Source: JAJXSS01 sp964547135 (GTDB lineage: Bacteria > Planctomycetota > Phycisphaerae > Phycisphaerales > Phycisphaeraceae). From it: a stretch of 64,000 bases of DNA. The position numbers were made by a program, and so were the translations under genes. The stretch lies in contig CAZJMK010000005.1 in the NCBI GenBank assembly GCA_964547135.1, positions 27,198 through 91,197 on the forward strand, read 5' to 3'. Position 1 is the first letter of the stretch, and each line of letters starts with the position of its first letter. Of the stretch, positions 36,043-46,140 are shown in pieces. Below the pieces are notes generated by a model that did not search any database, was not told where the DNA came from, and worked only from the letters and a program-made list of their open reading frames with translations.

Positions 36043-38679
36043 TCACCCGTCCCCAACCGGTTTGGTTGACGATGTCGTTGGTTCAGGTGCGTCTTGTGTT
36101 TCCGGTTCTTTCATAACAGTCGTCGGGTTTGCAAGCACTGCCTCCACCACCGGGCTGATGGTGGCCACGATCGCGCCCACGGCTGCGCCTGCTTCACGAA
36201 ACGCCTTGACCGCCCCGAAAAATGCAGCCGCCCCCAATACCACCGCCGGCACATACGCAAGGTAATTGTCCGCTTTCCACGCAAACAACCCCGCCAACCA
36301 CGCCAGCATGAAAAACAAGGCGATCATGCCCAGCCCCACCGGCGACCAGGTCGGCCAAACGCGAAACAATAACTGCTGTTTACCCTGACCATGTTCCTCG
36401 ATGGCCATGCGCAAACGCGCCCCGCCCAACAAACCGCCCGACACGCGCAGGTCCCAGTCGTCAAAATCGCCGCCGCGGCGCACGGCTGCGCCTTTCTTTT
36501 CAAGTGCATCTTCCATCGCAAACAAATGCTGTTCCGGGCTGGACCATTTTTCCCGCCAGATGGCCAATCGCAGCGATTTGGGGAACACAAACTCACGTGC
36601 CCCGCGCTGTCGCAGCGGATGCAGCCCCAAAAGCGTTCGCCCATAAAACCGCACGATCGGCTGCAACAAATGCAGCAGGGCGGTCAAGGCGTGCTTCCAT
36701 AACCGCCGCCAGCGTGACTTGTCTTTGTTGATGAACACCGCCTTCACCCCGCCCATGATGGCCTGATGAATCGGCGCCACCACGGCCAACAGCAGCAACG
36801 GAAACGCAAAAAGCAGCGGCGGCCAGAATGAACCCATGAACGAAATCACCGCCAGCGTCGCAATGATCAAATACCAATCCGGCATGGCCGGCAACATGCT
36901 CACCAGGCCCGGTGCCGGTTCATACAACGATTGAAATGGTGCAAGCCCCCACATGCCCTGATAAATCCGTGCCGGCGCCAGTCGAAACATTTGCAGCGCC
37001 CCGCGTCCGTAAATTTTCCCCGTCCAGGGTATGTGACCGGCAGCGTTGTATTTGCCCGGCCACTTTTTCTCCAGCATCGCCTCCGCTCGGCCGTAGTTGG
37101 TCTGTTGTTTGAGGTAAGCCTTGATCGAGTTGCGTCGATGATGCCAGACCATCGCAGCCGGTGAAAACCCGATCGTGCCGCCTGCGTCCTGCAAACGCCA
37201 GCAGCAATCGACATCGTCGCCGGCAATGCGGAATGTGCCGTCAAACCCTTGAATCGACATCAGCGATTCACGCCGCACGGACAAATTGCAACCCGGAATG
37301 TGCTCCGCAATTTCATCACTGATCAGCACATGAATCGGTCCGCCCGGTGCGTTGGCCACGCAATCGGCAATCGGTCCATCGCCCGGTGGGGGTATGTTCG
37401 GCCCGCCCACCGCCACATGCTGGCTGGTCATGTACGTATGCGCCAGGTAGTGCAGCCAATGCGGGTCCGGGCGTGCATCATCATCCAAATACGCGATGAT
37501 TTCGCCGGTCGCATTTTCCATGCCCACATTGCGGGCACGTGACAAACCCTGATTGGGTGTACGTATGACCTTGAAGCCGAACTCTTTGGGTATTTCACCG
37601 ACGCCATCGGTCGATCCATCGTCGATCACCAGCACTTCAAAATCGGGGTACGTGACTTCGCGCAAGCCCTCGCAGCAATCACGAATCAGTCGTTTGCCGT
37701 TGTAGGTACACACCACCACGCTCACCTTCGGCCAGGGGCGGTCCAATGGAAACGGCACTTCACTGTAAACCGTTTGCACCGCTGTCAGCGCCGGTTTGGG
37801 TTTTCGATCACGGGTGGTCAAACCAAACGCCCAGTCGGTGATTTCCGCTCCGCCGCGGTACCACTCATCCGTCCACGCAAACACGAACACCCCCGCACAC
37901 CCCGCATCAAACCCGACGCGCAGTTGCCATGCCAGTGAGTCTGCCTGTTTCTGTTCGCCGTTGCGCAGGCTGTCCAGCCCCAGTTCCGCCATCACCAGCG
38001 GACGATCCTCAGCGTGGCTTTGCAGCTTCGCCAGGTACGCATTGAGCTTGTCCCATTGTTCCAAATAAACATTGAAACTGACAAAATCGACAAACGGCAA
38101 ACGCAGATATTCCGTCGTCGGAAAGTTCACATACGTCACCAGGCATTGCGCGTCTTCACGTTTGACCATGCGATACAACCGGTGCAAAAACCGCTCGATT
38201 TTCGTCGCCCCATGCCAGCGCACGATCGTGGCCGGTATTTCATTGCCGATCGTGATCGCCAGCAAAGCCGGGTGACCCGAACAGGTGCGCACCATTTTGC
38301 GACAGCGTTCAATGATGTCCTTGCTGCGTTTGTGGTCATCCAAAAAAGCGATGTGTTCTTCCCACGGCAACCCAACCATCACCCTCAACCCATGCTTTTG
38401 CGCCAAATCCAGCAGCCACCTCGGCGGAATCGTGTACGTGCGCACGGTGTTGATGCCATGGTTCGCCATCGCGGCAAAATCAGCATCGACGGTGGTGGTC
38501 GATCCATATTCGCTGCCGCCCTTGTCGGGGGCGAATGGGCCGTAGGTCACGCCCTTCATGTAAAACTTTTGCGGACCGACCCACAAAAATTTGCCGCGCA
38601 CCACCGCTCTTGGAAATGATCGCCCCGTCAACGGGTCACTGGTCGTGATTGAAGCCGGGTTGTCAGCCGGGGTGGCCAT
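36043..38679 (-). CDS. Glycoside hydrolase (clan A) fused to a family 2 glycosyltransferase, membrane-bound
   Basis: This 878-residue protein has two catalytic parts. Residues about 30-300 form a TIM barrel of glycosidase clan A with YMKGVTYGPF, the acid/base motif TIGNEIP near 140 and a nucleophile candidate VMAELGLDS near 228. Residues about 317-560 are a GT2 domain with VSVVVCTYNG, VIDDGSTDG and the metal site YLDDDARPDP near 396. Membrane segments follow at about 603-635 and 780-815. Comparable GH-GT2 fusions (such as NdvC-type proteins) make or trim cyclic or branched beta-glucans, which is the likeliest role, by inference only. The downstream ABC exporter and glycosyltransferase on the same strand fit a synthesis-export unit. 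Confidence 0.8.
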   Translation of the reverse strand: MATPADNPASITTSDPLTGRSFPRAVVRGKFLWVGPQKFYMKGVTYGPFAPDKGGSEYGSTTTVDADFAAMANHGINTVRTYTIPPRWLLDLAQKHGLRVMVGLPWEEHIAFLDDHKRSKDIIERCRKMVRTCSGHPALLAITIGNEIPATIVRWHGATKIERFLHRLYRMVKREDAQCLVTYVNFPTTEYLRLPFVDFVSFNVYLEQWDKLNAYLAKLQSHAEDRPLVMAELGLDSLRNGEQKQADSLAWQLRVGFDAGCAGVFVFAWTDEWYRGGAEITDWAFGLTTRDRKPKPALTAVQTVYSEVPFPLDRPWPKVSVVVCTYNGKRLIRDCCEGLREVTYPDFEVLVIDDGSTDGVGEIPKEFGFKVIRTPNQGLSRARNVGMENATGEIIAYLDDDARPDPHWLHYLAHTYMTSQHVAVGGPNIPPPGDGPIADCVANAPGGPIHVLISDEIAEHIPGCNLSVRRESLMSIQGFDGTFRIAGDDVDCCWRLQDAGGTIGFSPAAMVWHHRRNSIKAYLKQQTNYGRAEAMLEKKWPGKYNAAGHIPWTGKIYGRGALQMFRLAPARIYQGMWGLAPFQSLYEPAPGLVSMLPAMPDWYLIIATLAVISFMGSFWPPLLFAFPLLLLAVVAPIHQAIMGGVKAVFINKDKSRWRRLWKHALTALLHLLQPIVRFYGRTLLGLHPLRQRGAREFVFPKSLRLAIWREKWSSPEQHLFAMEDALEKKGAAVRRGGDFDDWDLRVSGGLLGGARLRMAIEEHGQGKQQLLFRVWPTWSPVGLGMIALFFMLAWLAGLFAWKADNYLAYVPAVVLGAAAFFGAVKAFREAGAAVGAIVATISPVVEAVLANPTTVMKEPETQDAPEPTTSSTKPVGDG

Positions 38680-38705
38680 GGGGTGGTAAATGCTTTCCGA
38701 AACTG

Positions 38706-38790
38706 CTGGTGTTTGACGAGCCGCGACCGTCAGGGAGCGGTCATTATTTCAACAAATCATTCAAATCACCGCTCGCTTGTCTTTGCATCT
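38706..38790. repeat. Facing pair of family I repeats
   Basis: ACGAGCCGCGACCGTCAGGG-AGCGGT faces ACCGCTCGCTT. It lies between the PpiD-like gene and the GH-GT2 gene. Confidence 0.7.
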
Positions 38791-38836
38791 CGTCTGCAAA
38801 AAAACTCAAATCATCCGACCACGGATTCATCAACCA

Positions 38837-40906
38837 TTACTCAGTTTCACTTTCCGAATCGCGTCCATCTTCAACAAACCCGGTGCGTGTTTTGAGCGGC
38901 CCCAGTGCCAGCGGGTTCAATTCTTCCCCGCCCAGCATCACCTGATAAATCCACATCGGTATTCGCGGGTACATCGTCAGCGTCTGTTCAAACTCGCGCT
39001 TGTTCATCGGCAGGTAATCCTCAATCACCACCAGGTACAAACTCAACTTGCCCGCCACCGGCATCGCCAGACTGCGCTGCGCCCGTTCCACGCCGGTGAG
39101 TGAGCCGCTGTCACGTGCCAATGTTTCCGCCCGGTCAAACACCGCATCGACAAACCCCGCGTCCTTGAAGTTATCCGCCGGTGGCAACCCCGGCAGGTCG
39201 GGCACATTCAACCGATCCCCCTCAATATTCCGCCTGGCAAAAAACCCGGTCATTTTCACCGTCAGATTCAAATCACGTGCCAAATCCGTCAGAGTCTGCT
39301 GCTGCAAACGTTCGCTCCACGCAGCCGAATCCTGCGACAAGCTTTGAAACGCTGCGATCAATCGCGCATCACGCATCACCTGTTCACGCACCTCGTCCAA
39401 ACTTTCCGGACTGCGTTGCGGCAGCGCCTCGATCAATCGAAACAGGTAACGATGCCCTGCCTCGTCCATCATCGGGTTGGCTGCCAGCTTGGTTTGCAAT
39501 CGCATGGTCAGTAGCAAATTATCCGTCGTCGGCGAAAGTTCACGGGCGGACATCACATAATCCACAAAACTGGTTTGCTGCCGACGCACATCGCGCGATC
39601 CTGCATGTATCCGACTGTTGCCGATACCTGACAGTTGTGCCAATTCCGCAGCCGTGAGCCACTGCCCATCCAGGCGCACCACCGTCGGCAGTACCCCGAA
39701 ACGCTCCTGCAATTCCGCTGCCAATTTCGCCAGCGGCAGCGGTTCAAAACCACTGGTATCACGATACCCGCCCACCTCCGGCAACCTGCGTGCATCGTCC
39801 AGCAACAATCCCTGTGCTTCCTTCAACATGCGATCACCCAGTTCACGCGCCCGCTGCTCGCGCAACTCCGCAATGATCCGTGTACGCACCTGCGTATAAG
39901 GCAGCGGGTTTTCATCCACCACCTGCACATCACCCACCTGCGTCTTCGCAGGCAGGTAATTATTCATATTCGCCTTGTAGTGCGCCAGTGCATCAGCCTC
40001 ATCGACGCGCACCGCTGCCGACAGTGATTGCGGGGTCAGTTCCAGGTATTCCAGTTTCACCCGTTCAGGCTGACGATACCCAAAACCATACGGCTGACTC
40101 GCGCCCGGCAACACATCCTTGTATTGCTCAAAAAGTGTGCGTAATTCCGCCGCTGACGGTTCCGGCATTTTGTCCATCGAACGCTCTGCTGGTATCCGCA
40201 ACACCGACAGCCGAACCTTCGCCCCCTGGTCATGCAAAAAGTGTTGCAACAACGGCTGACTCAATCGCGGTGACGGAGCCACCGACCATGCCAATTGACT
40301 GGCCTGCATCATCGTCTGTTCCACCGCCAATCGCACTGTCGGTTCAGGTTCCGGTTTGCCTTCCCCCATGGCCTTGCTGATCTGCGCATAAGCCTGTTGC
40401 TGCAATTGCTGCGCTTCCAGCGACACCCGCACCCGTTCCAGCGGGGCCACCAACCGCAGCCCCAGCACCAGTTCCTGATACTTTTCCATCAGCATCCAGT
40501 TGGCCACCGCCCGACGAATCATCGCCGTCGATACCCGCATGCGTATCGCCGCTTCCTTCAGTTTGGTTTCATCCAGCCCGCGCATCGCCAGCATCTGACT
40601 CACTTCCAACTGGCTCACTTCCAACCCATGCTTTTTGGCATCGCGCAGCGCCAGGTACCACGACAAGCTTTCCTGCCGATCACGTGCTCCGGGCATGATG
40701 CCCAAACCTTCCAGCACGTACAGGTCGGCCCCAGCCGTGTCCAGGTCGCCGAACGTCACCTTTTTGCCTTCGATCTGTCCGATGGGCATTTTTTCCCGTG
40801 TCGGGTTGAACATTTTCAGCGCCGGCTCAATCAAAAACACAATCATCAAAAGCGACCCGCCCACCACCAGCAGGTAAGCCTGATATTGACGGAAAAATTT
40901 GAACAT
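38837..40906 (-). CDS. PpiD/SurA-like membrane-anchored periplasmic chaperone
   Basis: This 689-residue protein has one N-terminal membrane anchor (residues about 10-28, YLLVVGGSLLMIVFLIEPAL) followed by a large hydrophilic periplasmic part. The first 150 residues of that part resemble the SurA_N/PpiD helical chaperone region (GQIEGKKVTFGDLD, GLEVSQLEVSQML, MRVSTAMIRRAVANWML). A clear parvulin isomerase domain is not evident, so catalytic activity is doubtful. The role would be folding of proteins crossing the inner membrane. GGAG lies seven bases upstream of the ATG. Family assignment rests on topology and the N-terminal pattern. Confidence 0.65.
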   Translation of the reverse strand: MFKFFRQYQAYLLVVGGSLLMIVFLIEPALKMFNPTREKMPIGQIEGKKVTFGDLDTAGADLYVLEGLGIMPGARDRQESLSWYLALRDAKKHGLEVSQLEVSQMLAMRGLDETKLKEAAIRMRVSTAMIRRAVANWMLMEKYQELVLGLRLVAPLERVRVSLEAQQLQQQAYAQISKAMGEGKPEPEPTVRLAVEQTMMQASQLAWSVAPSPRLSQPLLQHFLHDQGAKVRLSVLRIPAERSMDKMPEPSAAELRTLFEQYKDVLPGASQPYGFGYRQPERVKLEYLELTPQSLSAAVRVDEADALAHYKANMNNYLPAKTQVGDVQVVDENPLPYTQVRTRIIAELREQRARELGDRMLKEAQGLLLDDARRLPEVGGYRDTSGFEPLPLAKLAAELQERFGVLPTVVRLDGQWLTAAELAQLSGIGNSRIHAGSRDVRRQQTSFVDYVMSARELSPTTDNLLLTMRLQTKLAANPMMDEAGHRYLFRLIEALPQRSPESLDEVREQVMRDARLIAAFQSLSQDSAAWSERLQQQTLTDLARDLNLTVKMTGFFARRNIEGDRLNVPDLPGLPPADNFKDAGFVDAVFDRAETLARDSGSLTGVERAQRSLAMPVAGKLSLYLVVIEDYLPMNKREFEQTLTMYPRIPMWIYQVMLGGEELNPLALGPLKTRTGFVEDGRDSESETE

Positions 40907-41189
40907 CCGTTAACTCCAATAAGCCGGTTGAAGCCATTGAGTATAACCGAAACACTTTTGCCATCGTACCCCCAACAAGCAACGCTCACCCCGACTGTGC
41001 ATCCATACGTCGGCAGCACCGCTCAGGTCCGACTCGCAGTTTTGCTCTTTCTCGATTCATCATTGGACTTGACCTCATTTCAATGGTTCGTTCACCACAG
41101 GGAACCGGCGCTTACCGCACGGAACGATATGCCTTTGCACCGGGGCGTCGATGCAGTTGACCGGCAATGCGCGTACGAGGAGTCAAGTC

Positions 41190-42497
41190 ATGGTGACCCC
41201 ACTGCTCATGCCCAAGCTCGGCCGCGCCATGGAAAGCGGTCAGGTCGGCAAGTGGCTTAAAAAAGAAGGTCAGCCGATCCGCGAAGGTGATCACCTTGTC
41301 AGCGTGGAAACCGACCAACTCACCCACAAGGTGCTCGCTCCGACAGCCGGGGTGTTGCTCAAAATACTGGCTCGCCCCGGCGAAGAACTCAAAGTGAAAT
41401 TCCCCATGGCGATCATCGGTCAGCCCGGCGAAGACCTTTCCGCCTGGGTGGGCGAACAAGCCCCAAACCAGTCACCCTTGTCAAAACCAGCCAATTCAAC
41501 TTCATTCGCTCCGAAAAAAAACGCAGCATCACCACCATCGACCCCTCCGCCGGTTCAGCCGCCATCTCCAACCTTGTCGGCGGACGATGAACTGTTCATC
41601 ACCCCACGCGCCAAAAAATTGATGAAGGAACACGACCTGCAACTCAGCGATGTTCGACCGCTGGGCAAGTCGCGCATCAACGAAATCGATGTGCAGGCAC
41701 TGCTCGATCAGCGTTATTCACTCCAACAACAACAGCAACAACAGCTTCAACACCAACAATCGCAAGCCGTTTCGTCCGTCCCGGTCATACCGACCTCGCC
41801 CAACGAACTGCTCGGCCTGACTGGCAAAGTCATACCGCTCACCAACCAACAGCGCATCACGGCTGTACGCACCATCGAATCACTACGTGACATCCCGCAA
41901 TTCAGCTTGCATTTCGAAGTGGACATGACCCACGCATTATCCATCCGACAAACCCGTGGCATTCAGGCGCACATGAAATTCACCCTCACCGATGTGCTGC
42001 TTCGAGCCGTCGCCCTGGCTGTGCCGCGCTGCCCGGCCATCGTGCGCCGTTTCACATCACAAGGCCTGCTCGAAGCCGATGGTGTGCATATCGGGCTTGC
42101 CGTGGCCACGCCGCAGGGTTTGGTCGTTCCCGTGTTGCGCGATGCCCACCATAAAAAACTTCCGCAATTGGCTACCGACGCCAAAACCCTCGCCCGCAAA
42201 GCGCATCAGGGCAACCTCACCAACGATGAAATCACCGGCTCCGTACTCACGGTGTCCAATCTGGGCATGCTCGGCATCACCCGTTTCACCCCGATGGTCA
42301 ACCCCGGCGAATCCGTCACCCTGGGCGTCGGCACCGTCAACCCGCAATACCGTTTACGCAATGATGCCCCGACCTGGCTGCCCATCCTTGAAATGACTTT
42401 GGTCTGCGATCATCGCGCCATCGACGGCGCGATCGCAGCCGACTTCAGCCGAGTGCTCACCAAAGTGTTGGAAACCGAACCCTCCGCCTCATGGTGA
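41190..42497 (+). CDS. Orphan 2-oxo acid dehydrogenase E2-type acyltransferase lacking the lipoyl lysine
   Basis: This 435-residue protein has the E2 domain order. A lipoyl-like domain (residues 1-80) is followed by a peripheral-subunit-binding domain (about 138-175, ITPRAKKLMKEHDL), a Gln-rich linker (QQQQQQQLQHQQ near 182) and a catalytic domain with VCDHRAIDGA near 405 (catalytic His and Asp). In the lipoyl domain the usual ETDKA is ETDQL: the lysine that carries lipoate is Gln43 (codon CAA). The fold appears otherwise intact. No E1 or E3 genes are nearby. It may be an acyltransferase that does not use a tethered lipoyl arm, or may work with another protein's lipoyl domain. AGGAG lies seven bases before the ATG. 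Confidence 0.87.
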   Translation: MVTPLLMPKLGRAMESGQVGKWLKKEGQPIREGDHLVSVETDQLTHKVLAPTAGVLLKILARPGEELKVKFPMAIIGQPGEDLSAWVGEQAPNQSPLSKPANSTSFAPKKNAASPPSTPPPVQPPSPTLSADDELFITPRAKKLMKEHDLQLSDVRPLGKSRINEIDVQALLDQRYSLQQQQQQQLQHQQSQAVSSVPVIPTSPNELLGLTGKVIPLTNQQRITAVRTIESLRDIPQFSLHFEVDMTHALSIRQTRGIQAHMKFTLTDVLLRAVALAVPRCPAIVRRFTSQGLLEADGVHIGLAVATPQGLVVPVLRDAHHKKLPQLATDAKTLARKAHQGNLTNDEITGSVLTVSNLGMLGITRFTPMVNPGESVTLGVGTVNPQYRLRNDAPTWLPILEMTLVCDHRAIDGAIAADFSRVLTKVLETEPSASW

Positions 42498-42527
42498 CTC
42501 GGCTTATTCGTTCAATCACCCTGTTCA

Positions 42528-45500
42528 TTATTCTTCCGGCAAACCCAACGGCGTGATGTAACCCGCCGTCGAAAGCCCCTCCGGTGACAACTGGAACCCG
42601 ACAAACTGCTCATCATCAATCAGGTCATAGCTGCCCACGAAAATCAGCCGCCAACCGGGCACCTTGCGTTCCAGTGCTCCGCGCACCTCACGTGATTCAC
42701 TGCGATTCACATCGTAAATATAACTCACGCTCAGCGCATACTTGGTCGTCAGTTGATAGGTCAGCGTGTACTCCAGCAGTCGTTCACCCAACGGGTCGAT
42801 ATCTACGTAGCTGATGCCCTGCGTCAGTCGCGGGTCCAAATGCATCGACAACCCCGCCCGCAGGCTCGCCAGTTGATGGCTGTCAAAGTTGTGTACCAGT
42901 TCCACCACGCTGGCCAGTTGATCGGTGATCGACCAGAGCAGGTTGCTGTAAAAGTGATTGCCGCCCAAACTGTACTCAGGTCGATACCCAAAATAGCGCG
43001 CGATCACCGCATCGACCGGCGCATCATCCGAGCGATGCACCACATCCGTATCCAGCACCAGCCAATCGACATCGCGCCATCGCCCCGGCCCGCCGCGCTG
43101 CGTCTGCAACGTGTTCCTTACACCCGCACGCACGCCGAACCCTTCGCTCAACCCTTCCACATCATCGTCGTACACCGGCACATCTTCCGGGTTGTAACTC
43201 GAATACGTATGAAACACATCCACCCTCGGCTCAATGATGTGCCTCAAGCGATGAACATCCAGCAACCGTGATTCCGCCTGATCGAACACGTTCGAAAATA
43301 GCGTATGAAACCGCGACCCAACCTGCCCCATCAATCGCACCTGATCGCTTTCCCCCATGAACGTCGAAAAGTCATTGTCGTAAGCCGTGATGCGCCCCGC
43401 TGCATAAGGCGTCACGTTGATCGTCGCCACCTTCAGCGGTGCCGCAATTTCATGCCGCGTATCCGCCCGATACCGCCAGTCGATCGGTATGTTCGCACCC
43501 GTCACCGCTGATTGAAATGAATTCGTCGCCGTACCAATACCAAATCGTCTCAAACTTTGCGCATCGGTGAATCCGCGATCCGCAGGCGAATCCGTACCCG
43601 GCGTGATCTGCATCCGGGTCAACCGCGTCTCGCTGAAATAGGTCAGCCGATCATCCCAAAAACTCGTGCCTACCTGGTAATACCCCAGCTCCGGCAGCTT
43701 ATCCACCACATACCCCGGCGACTGCAGCGTCGTCAACTGCGTCGTAAAATCGTTCACGTCATAACTGGTCAACACCGTAAACGCCCAGTCCTCTTCCTGT
43801 TTTTTTAGGTAAGCCGACGTCTCCCACTGCTTGTCCGCCGCTGCCCGATCCCGCATCAAGGTTTCCAACACCAGCGGGTCCGAAGCGTAACCAAACTCCA
43901 GCGACAGTTCCCAATTCTCCGGCAAATACTGCCGATGCTGCCAATGCACATACCCACGCTGTTCCCCATCACGCTCAATGACATTGCGCTCAGCGATTTC
44001 ATCATCGCCGTTGTCGTAACCCAGCAAATACCCGCGCAGGTCCCCGAACATGTCGGGCCGATCGTACTTCACGTCCAACCCCACCGCCGGGCCATGTTCC
44101 CCCAAAAAGTCCAGCCGACCACTGGCCTTGACGCCCTGTGGTGCTGTCTGATCCGTCAGCGCAAACAAGTCCCACTTGGTTTCAAACTTCACCCCCGTCT
44201 TGTTGCTCACACCCACCTGCAAGCGCTGCAGCGAGGTGCGTTCCAGTTGCCCGCTTACCTGGGGCCAGTAAAACATCGGCAGATGCGCAAACGTGAACGT
44301 CGTGTCCTCCGCAGTGAACCGATAATTGGCTGTACCGGCCTCATCACGCACCTGGGCAAACGTCACCCGATTGGCACCAATCGCAAAATGCGGCTGACCG
44401 AATTCCGTCGTCGTCAGTATCGCCCGGTCCGCTGAAAAACTGGTCCGCGATTCCTGCCTCAATTGCTGGGCACGCAGGTAAATCGGTATCCGTTTCTGCA
44501 CGTCCCACGTGTACAGCACCGCATCCAGCAACACCGCTTTATTCTGTTGCAGGTCGTAATACATCCGCGGGGCTCGCACCGTGTACGACCCGTCAGTCGC
44601 AATCACGTTGTCTTCCAAATAAATACCCCGCACTGTATTGGCGCCCAGTTTGCGCTTTGCCAAATCCTCCGGCGAACCCGCCAAAAAAAGCACCGCATTC
44701 TCCGCCTGCAACGACATGCTTCGACCATCATCGCCCTGGTATAACAACCGCACATTGCCCATCAACGCCACGCTGGTTTCATCGTCCCCGGTTTTCTGCG
44801 GTATCCATTTGTCCGCGTTATAAGCCACCGTCCCCTCGCCCGGCATGATGCGCACCGCTTCCAACACATTCACCACCGGCCCACCCGGCGCAGCTTCAAC
44901 TTCTGATTCGCCTGCTTTCACCCCCGCCAGTTCGGGGAATCGTTCCGCCAGGCGTGTTTCCAATTCAACGCCCAGTTCACGCCGCACCGCATCACGCCGG
45001 GCCAATGCCGCATCGGGGAACATCGGCCCCATCGTCGGCACATCCACCATCGGCCTGTTGATCGACACCAAATATTGATTCACGCGCCCCATTGCCGCCT
45101 GCACCAGTGCATCGCCCTGCGGTTCGGCATTGACCAGGGCATCGGTTTTCAAAATCAATTGGCCGCGCGTGGACACGGTGACCAGCAGCCGACCACCCTG
45201 GGCGTGAATCGTGCCCGACCCGTCGAGGTTGGTCACCTGATCAAAATAAATCGCCAGATGACGAATCATGCCGCCGGGTGACGCTTCATCGCTTTGCTGC
45301 ACCACCGCGCGGCCGGCGCGAAAACCATACGACCCGATGCGCACCAGTACATCGCCCTCCAAAAGCAGAAAGCGCGTATCGCTGCGTAACCAGGTGTGCG
45401 TCTTGCGTGCTTGAAATTGTGCATCGGCTATGACCACCGGGTCCGCCAGGGGCAGCGATGATCGCCAGGCCGGGGTACTGGTGGCGGTCGTTGCCGCCAG

Positions 45501-45608
45501 GGCGCTCATGGGCGTCTGCCATGACCAGGTCAAGGCCCCCGTGAGGGTGATGGCGGTGGTGATCCCCCAATGCCAATGCGACTGACACGACTTGCAAAGA
45601 TGTTTCAT
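42528..45608 (-). CDS. LptD-like outer-membrane LPS assembly protein
   Basis: This 1026-residue protein has a signal peptide (residues about 1-38 ending SALA), OstA/LptA-like beta-jellyroll repeats (for example AVLFLAGSPEDL, YLEDNVIATDGSYTVRAPRM near 335-360) and a large C-terminal beta-barrel with alternating aromatic strands (HLPMFYWPQVSGQLE marks the usual transition). LptD family proteins insert lipopolysaccharide into the outer leaflet. At 1026 residues it is longer than enterobacterial LptD (about 780). Start ATG at 45608 has TGGAG upstream; the open frame extends further into repeat DNA but that part is not homologous. Assignment is good at family level. Confidence 0.8.
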   Translation of the reverse strand: MKHLCKSCQSHWHWGITTAITLTGALTWSWQTPMSALAATTATSTPAWRSSLPLADPVVIADAQFQARKTHTWLRSDTRFLLLEGDVLVRIGSYGFRAGRAVVQQSDEASPGGMIRHLAIYFDQVTNLDGSGTIHAQGGRLLVTVSTRGQLILKTDALVNAEPQGDALVQAAMGRVNQYLVSINRPMVDVPTMGPMFPDAALARRDAVRRELGVELETRLAERFPELAGVKAGESEVEAAPGGPVVNVLEAVRIMPGEGTVAYNADKWIPQKTGDDETSVALMGNVRLLYQGDDGRSMSLQAENAVLFLAGSPEDLAKRKLGANTVRGIYLEDNVIATDGSYTVRAPRMYYDLQQNKAVLLDAVLYTWDVQKRIPIYLRAQQLRQESRTSFSADRAILTTTEFGQPHFAIGANRVTFAQVRDEAGTANYRFTAEDTTFTFAHLPMFYWPQVSGQLERTSLQRLQVGVSNKTGVKFETKWDLFALTDQTAPQGVKASGRLDFLGEHGPAVGLDVKYDRPDMFGDLRGYLLGYDNGDDEIAERNVIERDGEQRGYVHWQHRQYLPENWELSLEFGYASDPLVLETLMRDRAAADKQWETSAYLKKQEEDWAFTVLTSYDVNDFTTQLTTLQSPGYVVDKLPELGYYQVGTSFWDDRLTYFSETRLTRMQITPGTDSPADRGFTDAQSLRRFGIGTATNSFQSAVTGANIPIDWRYRADTRHEIAAPLKVATINVTPYAAGRITAYDNDFSTFMGESDQVRLMGQVGSRFHTLFSNVFDQAESRLLDVHRLRHIIEPRVDVFHTYSSYNPEDVPVYDDDVEGLSEGFGVRAGVRNTLQTQRGGPGRWRDVDWLVLDTDVVHRSDDAPVDAVIARYFGYRPEYSLGGNHFYSNLLWSITDQLASVVELVHNFDSHQLASLRAGLSMHLDPRLTQGISYVDIDPLGERLLEYTLTYQLTTKYALSVSYIYDVNRSESREVRGALERKVPGWRLIFVGSYDLIDDEQFVGFQLSPEGLSTAGYITPLGLPEE

Positions 45609-45663
45609 GCGTCTCCAGCCCTGATGGTTGACGACGATTATAAAGCAAACCCGCCGAGGGCAA

Positions 45664-45985
45664 CGGTCAAGTGGCCGAGTGGCCCAGTGACGGAACCGTA
45701 TTTGGTCGTTAGCGCCGCGATTTATCGCGATGTTAGAAGTGGTCGAGTGGTCAAGTGGCCGAGTGGTCAAGTGACGGAACCGTATTCGGAAGTTAGCGCC
45801 GCGATTTATCGCGTCTGATCTGAACGGTTGATCAGTTGCTCGGTGAGTCGGTTAATCGGCCAGAGCAAAGACCGTTCAAACTGACGAACCGATTTACTGA
45901 CTCACCGATGAATGACGCCGACCAGACGCGATGAATCGCGGCGCTAACCAAGTACAATTCACTTGACCACTTTCCTCCGAGCCAG
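45664..45985. repeat. Composite repeat block (families C, E, J)
   Basis: Tandem GTGGTCGAGTGGTCAAGTGG units alternate with GACGGAACCGTATT and with family E copies TTAGCGCCGCGATTTATCGC. Then come GGTGAGTCGGTTAATCGG, the facing CCGATTTACTGACTCACC, another E copy with inner stem GCGATGAATCGC and a closing CACTTGACCACTT. Nothing in it resembles a gene. Confidence 0.8.
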
Positions 45986-46048
45986 ACTTGATCGGTAGTG
46001 GTAAAACAGGGTTTCCCTGGGGTTGGGTTGACATCGGCAACCATCACC

Positions 46049-46076
46049 TTGAAGCCTTGGCGCAGATCGTTATACT
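46049..46076 (+). promoter_or_regulatory. Probable rpsP promoter
   Basis: TTGAAG (46049-46054), a 16-base spacer and TATACT (46071-46076) lie 64 bases before the rpsP start codon. Confidence 0.55.
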
Positions 46077-46140
46077 ACTCGATTCACTCGTCAGGTCACT
46101 TGGCCTTAGTCGGGTGATGAATAAACATGGAGATTGTCGC

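Noticed and set aside
41715..41760. CAACAA run considered as a possible CRISPR or repeat array
   Set aside because: It is a poly-Gln codon run in the E2 linker, with no spacers.
45609..45770. N-terminal extension of the LptD-like frame to 45770
   Set aside because: The extra residues are translations of intergenic repeats; the ribosome site and signal peptide support the start at 45608.
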